The notes under the pieces: model-generated | Databases searched by the model: none | Told to the model about the DNA's origin: nothing | The model's input: the letters and a program-made list of their open reading frames with translations, nothing else | Shown here: positions 11,101 through 19,636 of the stretch, one piece after another | Position numbering within the stretch: the first letter of the stretch is position 1 | Layout: each line of letters opens with the position of its first letter | DNA from: Parabacteroides johnsonii DSM 18315 | GTDB taxonomy: Bacteria; Bacteroidota; Bacteroidia; Bacteroidales; Tannerellaceae | Assembly: GCF_025151045.1 (NCBI RefSeq) | Contig: NZ_CP102285.1 | Span: forward strand, 3,162,001-3,226,000 | Length of the DNA: 64,000 bases | Direction of reading: 5' to 3' | Program-made: the position numbers and the translations under genes

Positions 11101-11742
11101 GACCACTACCTCATCCAGGCTTTTCGTATCTTCAATCAGATTTACATTCAATATATTCCTATTTTTTACCGGAACCTCACGTGTCATATACCCGATGAAT
11201 GAAACCTGTAAAACATCCGTATTGGAAACTTCCAATGTAAAATTTCCATCTACATCCGTAACAGTACCATTCGTCGTCCCTTTTACAACAACATTAGCAC
11301 CGATCACCGGTTCGCCGCTCTGATCTTTCACCGTACCTTTCAAAACTTTCCCTTTTTGCTGTTGAAGAACATCTTTCTTCATCAACAAGATATTATTCCC
11401 TTCTATCGCATATCCGATATCCGAGTTCTCAAAAATACGGTTCAAGACATTAATCACGGAAATATCCGAAGCATTAAGAGAAACCCGATGACTCAAATCT
11501 ACCTTTTCATTGCTGTATACGAAAAGATAGTCAGTCTGATCTTCTATCTGCTTGATAATTTCCTCTACAGACAACTTGTTTGCTACAATATTGACACGAG
11601 CTATCTGGGAACTCACGTTTTCAGAAAAGACAGTCGATACACATAATAACAAAAAGCTTAAGATTAACTTCATCACTCTACATGTATGTCTAAATTCACT
11701 TAATAACAGGGTATAGTCTGTCCCTGTACACTTTTTTTTCAT
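8158..11742 (-). CDS. SusC/RagA-type TonB-dependent transporter with N-terminal STN signalling domain
   Basis: 1194 residues. After the signal peptide (VMKLILSFLLLCVSTVFSEN; an alternative start at 11673 gives MKLILSF) comes an STN domain (about 45-115, SVEEIIKQIEDQTDYLFVYS), a carboxypeptidase-like regulatory domain (about 134-210, GTVKDQSGEPVIGANVVVKG), the plug (GYGTQKKVNLTGAVNVIS onward) and a 22-strand-type barrel ending in GLTVTY. Outer-membrane import of oligosaccharides with SusD. The STN domain indicates that ligand occupancy is signalled to the FecR-like protein encoded just upstream, and through it to the divergent ECF sigma factor. Confidence 0.95.
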   Translation of the reverse strand: MKKKCTGTDYTLLLSEFRHTCRVMKLILSFLLLCVSTVFSENVSSQIARVNIVANKLSVEEIIKQIEDQTDYLFVYSNEKVDLSHRVSLNASDISVINVLNRIFENSDIGYAIEGNNILLMKKDVLQQQKGKVLKGTVKDQSGEPVIGANVVVKGTTNGTVTDVDGNFTLEVSNTDVLQVSFIGYMTREVPVKNRNILNVNLIEDTKSLDEVVVVGYGTQKKVNLTGAVNVISNEDFENRQASTVSQLLQGAAPGFNFDIGTQDGFEPGATMNISIRGMGSLNGGSPYVVIDGFPGDLNNLNPEDIESVSVLKDAAASAIYGARAPYGVILVTTKKGKKNEKVSVSYTGNLIVKTAQKLPESLDSYTWTRILNEAGDNMGGHPFSNETIDRVIAYQKGDFEYIRNSIPDWPEGATIFGAMPEGNVWNNANLNYANTDWWDIYFGNSVNQKHDISLHGGTDKVSYYFSAGYMDDSSVLNYGTDYFKRMNTLGKISVAITDWWDFGYETRFAKKIREKPNMTNEGDYSFLYRHISRNYPITPLYDGFGNYMFESHIPSIEAGTDKQDDIDFWNNFRMELRPLKGWKINADFAYNVYNQEISEVEKYIYTYDVNNQPYENGISIPNNLTRKKYIKKYWTTNIYTSYDFDINEEHNFTILAGMQFERGDESWVQGYKTDLISEKVPSFPTATGDALLSEALAHNATESYFARLNYNYKEKYLFEANVRYDGSYVFRNGKRWGTFPSFSLGWNLYNESFWENIEPYVNTLKVRASWGQLGNQNISPYSDLELIPISADKLNWIFNYGSTRPVGYTSGPNLVNRNLTWETATTTNVGMDLSFLNNRLSATVDWFERRTIDMVGPSQAMPGVLGTSVPKENNSTLRTRGWEISLNWKHALENGLSYNLGISLYDYKSVVTKYFNPTGTLSTWYEGAEVGDIWGYTVNDLFRSQEDLDSYLSKVDMTHIAANWNTGDLKYEDINHDGKVNNGTNTIGNHGDLSVIGNDQPHYQYTINGGVSYKGFDFSMLWRGVAKKDMYFYRGSNIYWGFMGGWWESCLTPEHLDYFRDQPGSKYSGLYEGDANINTDAYWPRPYLNNTEEAKNKNHANTRYLQNAAYLRLQNVQLGYSFPRSITSKMHLEKLRIYFSGENLLTFSKLPSGIDPVAPVGFPTGGEFFGTAGSGRLTYGADRIYSIGLTVTY

Positions 11743-11808
11743 AACTTTGCAGTATCAAAATGTTAGTACTCGATTTAATTACTGGTTATGTCAACTGGCT
11801 GACATTTT

Positions 11809-11837
11809 ACCGGATTATGCTGGAACCATAATCCGGT
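11809..11837. other. stem-loop between fecR-like and susC-like genes
   Basis: ACCGGATTATG / CATAATCCGGT, perfect 11-bp stem with 7-nt loop. The T-rich tract (TTTTAATTTT) lies on the plus-strand side, so it is not a good terminator for the minus-strand operon. It may reduce read-through or set differential stability between fecR and susC. Confidence 0.45.
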
Positions 11838-11873
11838 TTTAATTTTATCTATATTTCTTTTCCCATAGGCGAT

Positions 11874-12911
11874 TCATTTTATCGTTATCAGATTCAATTC
11901 ATTATCTTTTACATAGGTAAATTTATGCTCTAACTGCAAGACTTTCAGTACTTGTTCGACACCTTCCTTTACTCGGAATTTGCCGGAATAGCGTTCTTCC
12001 AAGAAAGGTAGATCCGCTACTTCTATTCTGATATCATAATACAAGCGTAATTTATCGATTATCACATGTATCGGCTGGTTATTAAAGCTGAGAACCCCTT
12101 CTTTCCACTTAAAATAATCCATATTGCCAATTTGGGCCGAGACATATTTTCCTTCTCTGTAAAAGATCTGCTCACCAGCCTTCATCCTATATTTTCCGGA
12201 ACGATCCGACGAATTCAACTCGACACTTCCTCTCAATAATGCAATATTGAATTCCTCGATGCCAGAATAAGCAGACACATTAAATTCCGTTCCCAGCACC
12301 GTCACATTCATCGATTTAGTTCTAACAACAAAAGGATTATCTCCATTATGCTTCACATCAAAATAAGCCTCTCCATCCAATTCAACCTGTCGAATTCCTT
12401 CTTTAAAACTGGTCGGATAGACCAGTTTCGAGTTTGCATTCAGCCATACTTTCGTACTATCAGGCAAAACCAATTCTGCACGCTGACCCGCCGGAACATA
12501 TAGAGTCTGAAACGAAGGAAAAGATTCCATCTGATCATCTTTTTGTAACAAGAAGTTTCCACCGAGCAAAATCAGTACAATAGCTGCAACTTTTAATAGT
12601 TCTATTACGATGCGATGAAAAATGGCATAGTGGTCTTTTTTCTGAGATTCTTTCAAATGCGATTGAGATTTTAGCTTTTTGTCTACTTTCCAATACGCCC
12701 TTAAAGGATCTCGAGAAACAATCCGTTCTTGTGTCCGGCAAGCATAATAAATGCGGGCAATTTGTAATAATGCCTCCTCGTTGTCCGGATGTTTCTTCAG
12801 CCAAAGATCAACTTCCGCTTTCTCTTCTTCAGAAGCAGTACCCCGGATGTATTTCAGAATAACTGAACTTTCCGGTTCACCAACAGCCATATATGTATGT
12901 TCTTTTTCCAT
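11874..12911 (-). CDS. FecR-family anti-sigma factor
   Basis: 345 residues from MEKEHTYMAVGEPES; a longer frame starts at 12956 but its first residues lack family character. Cytoplasmic N-terminal helical part (about 1-95), one membrane segment (LLKVAAIVLILLGGNFLL), then the periplasmic FecR domain (LYVPAGQRAELVLPDSTKVWLNANSKLVYP) and a C-terminal DUF4974-like STN-interacting part (SFNNQPIHVIIDKLRLYYDI). It relays the SusC signal to the ECF sigma. Unusually, the sigma gene is not upstream in the same operon but divergent on the other strand. Confidence 0.92.
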   Translation of the reverse strand: MEKEHTYMAVGEPESSVILKYIRGTASEEEKAEVDLWLKKHPDNEEALLQIARIYYACRTQERIVSRDPLRAYWKVDKKLKSQSHLKESQKKDHYAIFHRIVIELLKVAAIVLILLGGNFLLQKDDQMESFPSFQTLYVPAGQRAELVLPDSTKVWLNANSKLVYPTSFKEGIRQVELDGEAYFDVKHNGDNPFVVRTKSMNVTVLGTEFNVSAYSGIEEFNIALLRGSVELNSSDRSGKYRMKAGEQIFYREGKYVSAQIGNMDYFKWKEGVLSFNNQPIHVIIDKLRLYYDIRIEVADLPFLEERYSGKFRVKEGVEQVLKVLQLEHKFTYVKDNELNLITIK

Positions 12912-13005
12912 TCTATATATATGACAAATACCAAATGAGGATACCCTAAACAACATTGTATAATTATTTCAAATAGACGGGTTGGCAAAAAAGAATTGGA
13001 CCGTT

Positions 13006-13038
13006 ATTGTAGTTTTATTCATTTTTTCCCTACATTTG
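13006..13038 (+). promoter_or_regulatory. promoter of the ECF sigma gene
   Basis: ATTG (13006-13009), 21-bp spacer and TACATTTG (13031-13038), an exact -7 box. Start expected near 13045, giving a 5' leader of about 210 nt that contains the structured element below. Confidence 0.65.
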
Positions 13039-13080
13039 TATAAGGAAATCGAAAATAACGTAGAAGCGTTTAGATATTAT

Positions 13081-13207
13081 TTTGGACTCCGAAATCTGGT
13101 AAATTTCTAAAATCCCAAAATAGTAGTCTGAATGCCTGCGCCCTTATAGGCGTGGGATGTTCAGGCTTATTATGGGGATTGGGCATACCAGAGCCTCGGA
13201 GTCCGAA
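13081..13207 (+). promoter_or_regulatory. structured 5' leader of the ECF sigma gene (unidentified RNA element)
   Basis: Nested pairings close a 127-nt domain. P1: 13081-13092 with 13196-13207 (12 bp, core GGACTCCGA / TCGGAGTCC). P1a: TCTGGTA (13095-13101) with TACCAGA (13186-13192). P2: AATCCC (13111-13116) with GGGATT (13175-13180). P3: GCCTG (13134-13138) with CAGGC (13162-13166), enclosing P4 hairpin CGCC-CTTATA-GGCG (13139-13152). GGGAT at 13154-13158 could also pair with ATCCC of P2, giving an alternative fold. I do not recognise it as a named riboswitch class. Ends 45 nt before the sigma start codon. Confidence 0.55.
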
Positions 13208-13252
13208 TAAGCAAGAACATTTCCACGCTCTTTTTCATAAAAACCAAGGGAT

Positions 13253-13807
13253 ATGGATGAAAATAACCTGATAATACTATTGCAACAAGGAGACCAGGAT
13301 GCTTACAAACAACTGTTTATCAAGTATTACTCCCCCCTTTGCGAATACGCGTCACAGTATATTTCTGATGATGATTCTGAAGAGCTTGTGCAGGAGTTGA
13401 TGCTTTTTCTTTGGGAAACACGGGAAAATCTTGTGATTGAGACGTCTTTGAAATCCTATCTATTTATATCCACCAAACATCGTTGCCTCAATGCGATCAG
13501 GAAAAACCTGTATCACGAGCGTATCCATAACCAGATATATGAGAAGATAAAAGACCAGTTTGAAGACCCGGACTACTATTTTGTAAATGAACTGACAGAA
13601 AACATACAGAAAGCAATCGAGAACCTGCCCGAAACCTATCGGGAAACATTTGCTATGAGCCGATTCGGGGAAAATACGAATGTGCAAATTGCCCAAAAAC
13701 TCGGAGTATCGGTAAAAACCGTCGAATACAGGATATCGCAGGCACTTAAGATACTCCGTCTTAAATTGAAAGATTATCTGCCTTTCTTGATAAATATTCT
13801 GGGATAA
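13253..13807 (+). CDS. ECF-type RNA polymerase sigma-70 factor
   Basis: 184 residues, normal for Bacteroidetes ECF sigmas. Region 2 at about 10-75 (QDAYKQLFIKYYSPLCEYASQYI, EELVQELMLFLWE) and region 4 at about 115-175 (AIENLPETYRETFAMSRF, NVQIAQKLGVSVKTVEYRISQALKILR). It should direct RNA polymerase to the susC operon when released by the FecR-like protein. It is transcribed away from fecR, with a long structured leader. Confidence 0.93.
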   Translation: MDENNLIILLQQGDQDAYKQLFIKYYSPLCEYASQYISDDDSEELVQELMLFLWETRENLVIETSLKSYLFISTKHRCLNAIRKNLYHERIHNQIYEKIKDQFEDPDYYFVNELTENIQKAIENLPETYRETFAMSRFGENTNVQIAQKLGVSVKTVEYRISQALKILRLKLKDYLPFLINILG

Positions 13808-14055
13808 ACCTGCTTTGACAAATTGTCACTTCCATCCCATCAAAATCAGATTAGTACCCCATATTTTTAAAATTAGTACTGCGGGTAATATTTTTTAACA
13901 TTCATATAGACAGCAAAAATAGGAGAACAGCATCAATCTGTCAGACACCACTTATTCGTTAATAAATTAAAATCAAGCCAAAGCTTATTAAACTTACAGA
14001 GAACTTCCGTGTCTATCTTTTCGTATTTAATATCAGATAAGATAAAACAAAAGTT

Positions 14056-16872
14056 ATGAAATCGGGAAGGTATTTTTTAATTCTGTTTTTAATTCTGTTG
14101 ACTATGCCTGCATATGCACAAAAAGGTGTAGACATCACCGGAACGGTGATTGAGGAGGGGACCAATGAACCGATCGAACAGGCAACGGTCCGTTTGTTAA
14201 GCGTCAAAGACAGTTCTATGATCGGAGGTGTCGCCACATCACGCAACGGAGGTTTCGTACTCAAGAACATTAAAAACGGCAGCTACTTGCTGCACGTATC
14301 ATTTGTCGGATTCGATCCGCTCTACCAGCCCCTGCGCATCACGGGAAAAAACAATCCTGTCAAATTAGGTAAACTTGCACTTGCCGACGGAGCGATCCTA
14401 TTGGGCGAAGCTGTCGTGATCGGGAAAGCACCGGAAGTAACCGTACGCAACGATACGATGGAGTACAACGCCGATTCCTACAAGACTACAGAAGGTTCCA
14501 TGTTGGAAGATTTGCTGAAAAAGATGCCCGGTGTGGAAGTGGACAGCGAAGGGAAAATTACCGTCAACGGGAAAGAGATCAAAAAGGTGTTGATCGACGG
14601 AAAAGAGTTCTTTTCCGATGACCCTAAGGTGGCCTCCAAGAACCTGCCATCCAAAATGATTGACAAAGTACAGGTGTTGGACAAGCTGAGCGATATGGCC
14701 AAGATGACCGGATTCGACGACGGAGAAGAGGAAACCGTCATCAACCTAACCGTCAAGCCCGGCATGAAACAAGGCTGGTTCGGAAACGCTTTTGCCGGTT
14801 ACGGTAGCGAAGACCGGTACGAAGGAAACTTCATGGTGAACCGTTTTATCAACAACGATCAGCTGACTTTGATGGGAGGAATCAACAACACGAATAATAT
14901 GGGATTCTCGGACCTTGCCTCCAGTATGTTCTCAGGGATGGGCGGACCACGTGGACGCCGGGGCGGAGGAGCCGGCAACGGGATCACGACATCCGGCAAT
15001 ATCGGTCTGAATTTCAGTAAGGAGTTTAACCCGAAGTTGACGGTCGGAGGCAACCTCCGTTATTCCCATTCCGACAACGACGCAATCAGCAAAAGCAACC
15101 GGCAGAATATACTACCGGGTGACAGCACCTCTTTCTACAACGAGAATAACAATAGCAACACACGCAGCGACAATGTAGCCGCCGACCTTCGCATGGAATG
15201 GAAACCGGACTCGCTCACCCAGATCATCTTCCGTCCGAGTTTCAGCTATAGCGACAGCCATAGTCGCGAAGGGAGCACTTTCAACACACTGAGCGGAAAC
15301 CGCGACACGGTCAACATAGGCGAATCCGAATATCTTTCCGACGGAAGCGGATATAACCTTAACGCCCGCCTGGAATTCAGCCGTAAGCTAAACAGCGAAG
15401 GACGTGTTTTCAGCGGATCTCTGTCGGGAGGACTAAGCGATTCCTACAATAAAGGGCTGAACTATTCGAACACCGAGTATCTGATGATGGCGGAGGGGAT
15501 GGACAACGAACTGGTGGACCAACGCTTCCGCTACGACAACAAAGGGTTTAACTACCGGGCTTATCTATCCTGGGTAGAACCGATCGGCCACAACAACTTC
15601 ATCCAGGCAACCTACAGCATCCGGCAAAACAAACAGGAATCTCTGAAAAACTCTTACACTCGCGAAGAGGGAAGCGAAGATTACAATGTCTTAGACACAG
15701 CCTACAGCAAGAGCTACCGCAACAATTTCATCAACCAGCAGGTCAGCCTCGCCTTCAAAGCCGTCCGAGCCAAATATGATTACACGGTCGGTTTGACGGT
15801 AGACCCGTCTCATAGTACGAGCGAGAACTTCGTGGGTGACACGGTTCTCTCCAAGTTGTCGCGCAATGTGGTGAACCTTTCACCGATGGTCCGCTTCAAC
15901 TATAAATTCAACAAGCGGACAAACCTCCGCATCAATTATCGCGGACGTACCAGCCAGCCCAGCATGACGCAACTGCAACCCGTAGCCGACATCTCCGACC
16001 CGTTGAATACGACAATGGGTAACCCAGATTTGAAACCGACCTACACAAACAACCTGTTCATCCGTTTCCAGAAATTCGTGCCCGAAAAGCAAACGGCCCT
16101 GATGGTGATGGCGAATCTCAACTACGTGATCAACGATATCGTCAACAAGTCCGTCTATGTCGGCAATACAGGTAAGAAGATGACGACCTACGACAATGTA
16201 AACGGGAACTACAACGGAAACATCCGCGTCCTGTTCAACACACCGCTCAAAAACCGGAAGTTCTCGATCAACTCCATGACAATGGCCTCTTATGCCAACA
16301 GCAACGGGTTCATCAACGATGAGAAAAACACAAACAAAAATCTGGTTTTAATGGAACGTGCCGGAATCGATTTCCGCTCCGACTATCTGGACCTCGGGCT
16401 CAACGGCAACATCCGTTACAACGGGACACAGAACTCACTTCAAGGACAAACCGACCTGAACGCATTCAATTACGGTGTAGGCGGAACGACAACGATCTAT
16501 CTCCCACTCGATTTCAAAGTGGAAAGCGATATCAACTGGTCCACCAACTCCGGTTATTCGGATGGTTTCAAGCAAAACGAAGTGCTATGGAACGCCGCCG
16601 CCTCCAAGTCATTCCTGAAAGGGAAACAGGCTACACTCCGTTTTAAGATATACGACATACTGAAACAACGCAGCAATATCTCCCGTAGTGTGACTGCCAG
16701 CTATACACAAGATTCCGAATACAATACCTTGGGTAGCTACTTTATGGTGCATTTCATCTACCGTTTCAGCATCTTTAAAGGAGGAGCCAGCATGAACGAT
16801 GTGCAGGGACCGGGCGGAAGAGGGCCGAGACATGGTGGTCCGATGGGCCCGCCTCCGGGTGGAAGATTTTGA
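14056..16872 (+). CDS. TonB-receptor-like outer-membrane beta-barrel protein
   Basis: 938 residues. Signal peptide (FLILFLILLTMPAYA), carboxypeptidase-regulatory-like domain (about 25-100, VDITGTVIEEGTNEPIEQATVRL), a plug-like region (about 120-240, LEDLLKKMPGVEVDSEGKITVNG) and an outer-membrane beta-barrel of the OMP_b-brl_3 type. The C-terminus is an unusual Gly/Pro/Arg-rich tail (GPGGRGPRHGGPMGPPPGGRF). Such proteins are conserved in Bacteroidetes without a SusD partner; ligand unknown. The 13808-14055 gap upstream shows no further feature. Ends at a bidirectional terminator. Confidence 0.85.
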   Translation: MKSGRYFLILFLILLTMPAYAQKGVDITGTVIEEGTNEPIEQATVRLLSVKDSSMIGGVATSRNGGFVLKNIKNGSYLLHVSFVGFDPLYQPLRITGKNNPVKLGKLALADGAILLGEAVVIGKAPEVTVRNDTMEYNADSYKTTEGSMLEDLLKKMPGVEVDSEGKITVNGKEIKKVLIDGKEFFSDDPKVASKNLPSKMIDKVQVLDKLSDMAKMTGFDDGEEETVINLTVKPGMKQGWFGNAFAGYGSEDRYEGNFMVNRFINNDQLTLMGGINNTNNMGFSDLASSMFSGMGGPRGRRGGGAGNGITTSGNIGLNFSKEFNPKLTVGGNLRYSHSDNDAISKSNRQNILPGDSTSFYNENNNSNTRSDNVAADLRMEWKPDSLTQIIFRPSFSYSDSHSREGSTFNTLSGNRDTVNIGESEYLSDGSGYNLNARLEFSRKLNSEGRVFSGSLSGGLSDSYNKGLNYSNTEYLMMAEGMDNELVDQRFRYDNKGFNYRAYLSWVEPIGHNNFIQATYSIRQNKQESLKNSYTREEGSEDYNVLDTAYSKSYRNNFINQQVSLAFKAVRAKYDYTVGLTVDPSHSTSENFVGDTVLSKLSRNVVNLSPMVRFNYKFNKRTNLRINYRGRTSQPSMTQLQPVADISDPLNTTMGNPDLKPTYTNNLFIRFQKFVPEKQTALMVMANLNYVINDIVNKSVYVGNTGKKMTTYDNVNGNYNGNIRVLFNTPLKNRKFSINSMTMASYANSNGFINDEKNTNKNLVLMERAGIDFRSDYLDLGLNGNIRYNGTQNSLQGQTDLNAFNYGVGGTTTIYLPLDFKVESDINWSTNSGYSDGFKQNEVLWNAAASKSFLKGKQATLRFKIYDILKQRSNISRSVTASYTQDSEYNTLGSYFMVHFIYRFSIFKGGASMNDVQGPGGRGPRHGGPMGPPPGGRF

Positions 16873-16878
16873 TGATTT

Positions 16879-16914
16879 ATCTGTTACTTTTCTTTCAAGA
16901 GAAAAGTAACAGAT
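16879..16914. terminator. bidirectional terminator between convergent genes
   Basis: ATCTGTTACTTTTC (16879-16892) pairs perfectly with GAAAAGTAACAGAT (16901-16914), loop 8 nt. It lies between the barrel gene stop and the convergent rhomboid gene and overlaps the last rhomboid codons. Confidence 0.7.
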
Positions 16915-17494
16915 AGAGCCTTTTGATCAACGAAGGTTCCAATATAGCCGGATAAATCAAACCGTAAAGTGCTCCATAAAAGTGGGCATTATGATTAATA
17001 TTATCTCCCGCCTTTTTCGCCATATACTGGCAATAGGCCAAGTAGATCACACCAAAAATAATTCCCGGAATCGGCAGTACGGCAAAAAACAGAATTTTTC
17101 CCCACGGGTCCAAAAAGATGGAAGTGAACAAGACAGCCGACACAGCACCAGAAGCGCCTATCGACACATAATAGGGATCATTGCGACGACGGGCCAGATC
17201 ATAAAGGGAAGCAGCAACCATCCCACCAAAATACAATCCTAAATAGCCGCCTGTACCCAACCCCAAATAGCCGAAAGCACTCTCCATATATGTCCCGAAC
17301 GACCAGAAGGTGAACATATTCACAAGCAGGTGCGTCATGTCGGCATGCACAAAACCATGCGTAATCAACCGGTACCATTCATTATTATGAACGGTACGAT
17401 ACGGTATGAATGCTAACTTCCGGAACAACTCATGGTCGCCGAAACAGATATAGGACACGACAACCGTGATCCCGATAATAACATAAGTAATCAT
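16895..17494 (-). CDS. rhomboid-family intramembrane serine protease
   Basis: 199 residues with six hydrophobic segments. The first half holds ITHGFVHADMTHLLVNMFTFWSFG, the second the catalytic Ser motif GASGAVSAV at about 118 and the catalytic His in NHNAHFYGALYG near 168. Rhomboids cleave substrates within the membrane; the substrate is unknown. Its last codons overlap the terminator stem shared with the upstream convergent gene. Confidence 0.92.
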   Translation of the reverse strand: MITYVIIGITVVVSYICFGDHELFRKLAFIPYRTVHNNEWYRLITHGFVHADMTHLLVNMFTFWSFGTYMESAFGYLGLGTGGYLGLYFGGMVAASLYDLARRRNDPYYVSIGASGAVSAVLFTSIFLDPWGKILFFAVLPIPGIIFGVIYLAYCQYMAKKAGDNINHNAHFYGALYGLIYPAILEPSLIKRLYLLLFS

Positions 17495-17578
17495 GATCTA
17501 TTCTATATTTAATGCGTCAAATGTAGTAAAGATTGAACAATGTATTCCTTATATGTTTATAAAAACAAAGCTTTTACA

Positions 17579-17610
17579 TTTGCAATTTCCGCATTAGCTT
17601 TCTATCTTTA
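17579..17610 (+). promoter_or_regulatory. promoter of the cardiolipin synthase gene
   Basis: TTTG (17579-17582), 20-bp spacer and TATCTTTA (17603-17610), one base from the TAnnTTTG consensus; 40 bp before the start codon. Confidence 0.55.
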
Positions 17611-17649
17611 CGAATTGCAACATACTGACAGATACAAAAAGCACCCGGA

Positions 17650-19095
17650 ATGCTGGCACTCGTACACATACATATACAATGGATAGTGGGTATAATATTC
17701 ATCATATTATACTGCGTCACCATTCTTGGGTTAGTACTGGTTATCATCACAGAGAATAGGAATCCGTTGAAAACGATTCCCTGGGTGATCGTGTTGCTCC
17801 TTGCTCCCGGTATCGGGCTCCTGTTCTATTTCTTCTTCGGACAGGATAACCGGAAGCAACGGATTATCTCCCGGCGCACCTATAAGCGCATCATGAAGCG
17901 GCCGCAGGAAGGGAAACTCCCGCAAGATGCCTGCTCCGTTCCAGCTCCCTATCAGCCATTGGTCACACTGTTGACAAACAGCAACCAGTCCTCCCTGCTC
18001 TATGGAAGCGACATCACGATCTATACGAACGGGGCAGACAAGTTTCACGACCTTTTACAAGAGATTGCGGGGGCAACCCATCATATACACATCCAATATT
18101 ATATCTTCTGCGACGACGAAATTGGTAATAAGGTCAAAGAACTGTTGATCGAAAAAGCCAAAGAAGGAGTCGAAGTCCGTGTTCTTTACGACGATGTAGG
18201 TTGCTGGAACGTGAAAGACAAGTTCTTCAAGGAAATGTCGGATGCCGGTATCGAGGTCAACGCCTTCCTGAAAGTAGCGTTCCCGGTCTTCACCAGCAAA
18301 GTAAACTACCGGAACCACCGGAAAATCGTTGTCATAGACGGTAAAGTCGGCTTTATGGGCGGCATGAACATTGCAGACCGCTACACGAAAGGAACCAGTT
18401 GGGGGACATGGAGGGACACGCATTTCAAGATTATCGGAAAAGGTGTACATGGTTTGCAGGCGGCTTTCCTGATCGATTGGTACGTGGTCAGCAAGAAACT
18501 CCTGAACGACAAGATTTACTATCCACCGCTTCCGGTCTATTCGGACGATAATATCATGCAGATCTGCACCAGCGGCCCCGTCGGACAGTGGCGCACGCTC
18601 TTGCAGGCGGCCATCTTCACGGTTGCCAATGCCAAGAAATATGTATTTATCCAGACCCCTTATTTCCTTCCGACCGAAGGGCTGAACCAGGCTTTGCAGA
18701 TAGCAGCTTTGGGAGGTGTCGACGTACGGCTGATGCTCCCAAAGCGTTCGGACACGCGTACGGCAAACATGGCGACTCACTCTTTCATTGATGAGATGGT
18801 AAAAGCAGGCGTCAAAGTCTATTTCTATAAACCGGGATTCCTACATTCTAAACTGATGGTGGCAGACGACGAACTGACCTGCATCGGTTCCGCCAATATG
18901 GACTTCCGCAGTTTCGAGCATAATTTCGAGATCAACGCCTTTGTTTACCAACCTTCGTTTGCCTTACAGATGAAGAAGGTATTCCTGCACGACATGCATA
19001 GTTGCGAAAGACTGGTTCCATCACGCTGGCTGAAGCGTCCGATCAAACAACGCATAGCCGAATCGTTTATGCGTCTGTTTTCTCCTCTTCTTTAA
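17650..19095 (+). CDS. cls: cardiolipin synthase (phospholipase D family)
   Basis: 481 residues. Two N-terminal membrane segments (about 5-30 and 40-58, WVIVLLLAPGIGLLFYFFFG) followed by two PLD catalytic motifs: HRKIVVIDGKVGFMGG at about 224 and HSKLMVADDELTCIGSANMD at about 398, each with the HxK(x)4D core. It joins two phosphatidylglycerol molecules to cardiolipin at the inner membrane. Its 3' end overlaps the convergent rsmD gene by 29 bases. Confidence 0.94.
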   Translation: MLALVHIHIQWIVGIIFIILYCVTILGLVLVIITENRNPLKTIPWVIVLLLAPGIGLLFYFFFGQDNRKQRIISRRTYKRIMKRPQEGKLPQDACSVPAPYQPLVTLLTNSNQSSLLYGSDITIYTNGADKFHDLLQEIAGATHHIHIQYYIFCDDEIGNKVKELLIEKAKEGVEVRVLYDDVGCWNVKDKFFKEMSDAGIEVNAFLKVAFPVFTSKVNYRNHRKIVVIDGKVGFMGGMNIADRYTKGTSWGTWRDTHFKIIGKGVHGLQAAFLIDWYVVSKKLLNDKIYYPPLPVYSDDNIMQICTSGPVGQWRTLLQAAIFTVANAKKYVFIQTPYFLPTEGLNQALQIAALGGVDVRLMLPKRSDTRTANMATHSFIDEMVKAGVKVYFYKPGFLHSKLMVADDELTCIGSANMDFRSFEHNFEINAFVYQPSFALQMKKVFLHDMHSCERLVPSRWLKRPIKQRIAESFMRLFSPLL

Positions 19096-19636
19096 TATCT
19101 TCTTTGATAAAGATAGAAAAATTCACCGAACCGTAGACGCGGTGCTGATAAAAATAGGGTAACCCGGAGAAATCATTTGTCTTCGGATGTTCCATCACGA
19201 AGATTCCCCCGTCTCGCAGCAGATCACGTTCGAAGACAAGTTCCGGCACTTCGGGTAATTCTTTCAGAGCATAAGGAGGATCGGCAAAGATGAAATCGAA
19301 ATGCCGGGCCGGAGCCGAATGGAGATAACGGAAGACATCGCCGCGAATCAGCGTCAGCGAATCCGTTTTCAACTCTTTGGCTACTTTGGCGATAAAAGAA
19401 GCATGCGCATTATTCTTTTCGACGGCTGTCACGCTCCGGCACTCACGTGAAAGCAGTTCGAAAGAGATACTTCCCGTCCCGGCAAACAAGTCGAGTGCGT
19501 CCAACCCTTCAAGGTCGATATGGTTGGAGATCACATTAAAGATATTTTCCTTCGCAAAATCCGTCGTCGGACGGGCACTGAAGGTAGACGGGACATCAAA
19601 ACGGCGCCGTCCGTATATTCCACTTATAATTCGCAT
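19067..19636 (-). CDS. rsmD: 16S rRNA (guanine966-N2)-methyltransferase RsmD
   Basis: 189 residues. Begins MRIISGIYGRRRFDVPS, a typical RsmD start, with the SAM-binding motif DLFAGTGSISFELLSR (about 50-65) and the catalytic motif DPPY (within FIFADPPYAL, about 120). It methylates G966 of 16S rRNA during small-subunit assembly. It overlaps the end of the upstream DUF3822 gene by 13 bases and is probably co-transcribed with it. Confidence 0.93.
   Translation of the reverse strand: MRIISGIYGRRRFDVPSTFSARPTTDFAKENIFNVISNHIDLEGLDALDLFAGTGSISFELLSRECRSVTAVEKNNAHASFIAKVAKELKTDSLTLIRGDVFRYLHSAPARHFDFIFADPPYALKELPEVPELVFERDLLRDGGIFVMEHPKTNDFSGLPYFYQHRVYGSVNFSIFIKEDIKEEEKTDA

Noticed and set aside
11742-11749. 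Plus-strand TAACTTTG at the susC start
   Set aside because: Fits a -7 box but no -33 box and no plus-strand gene follows.
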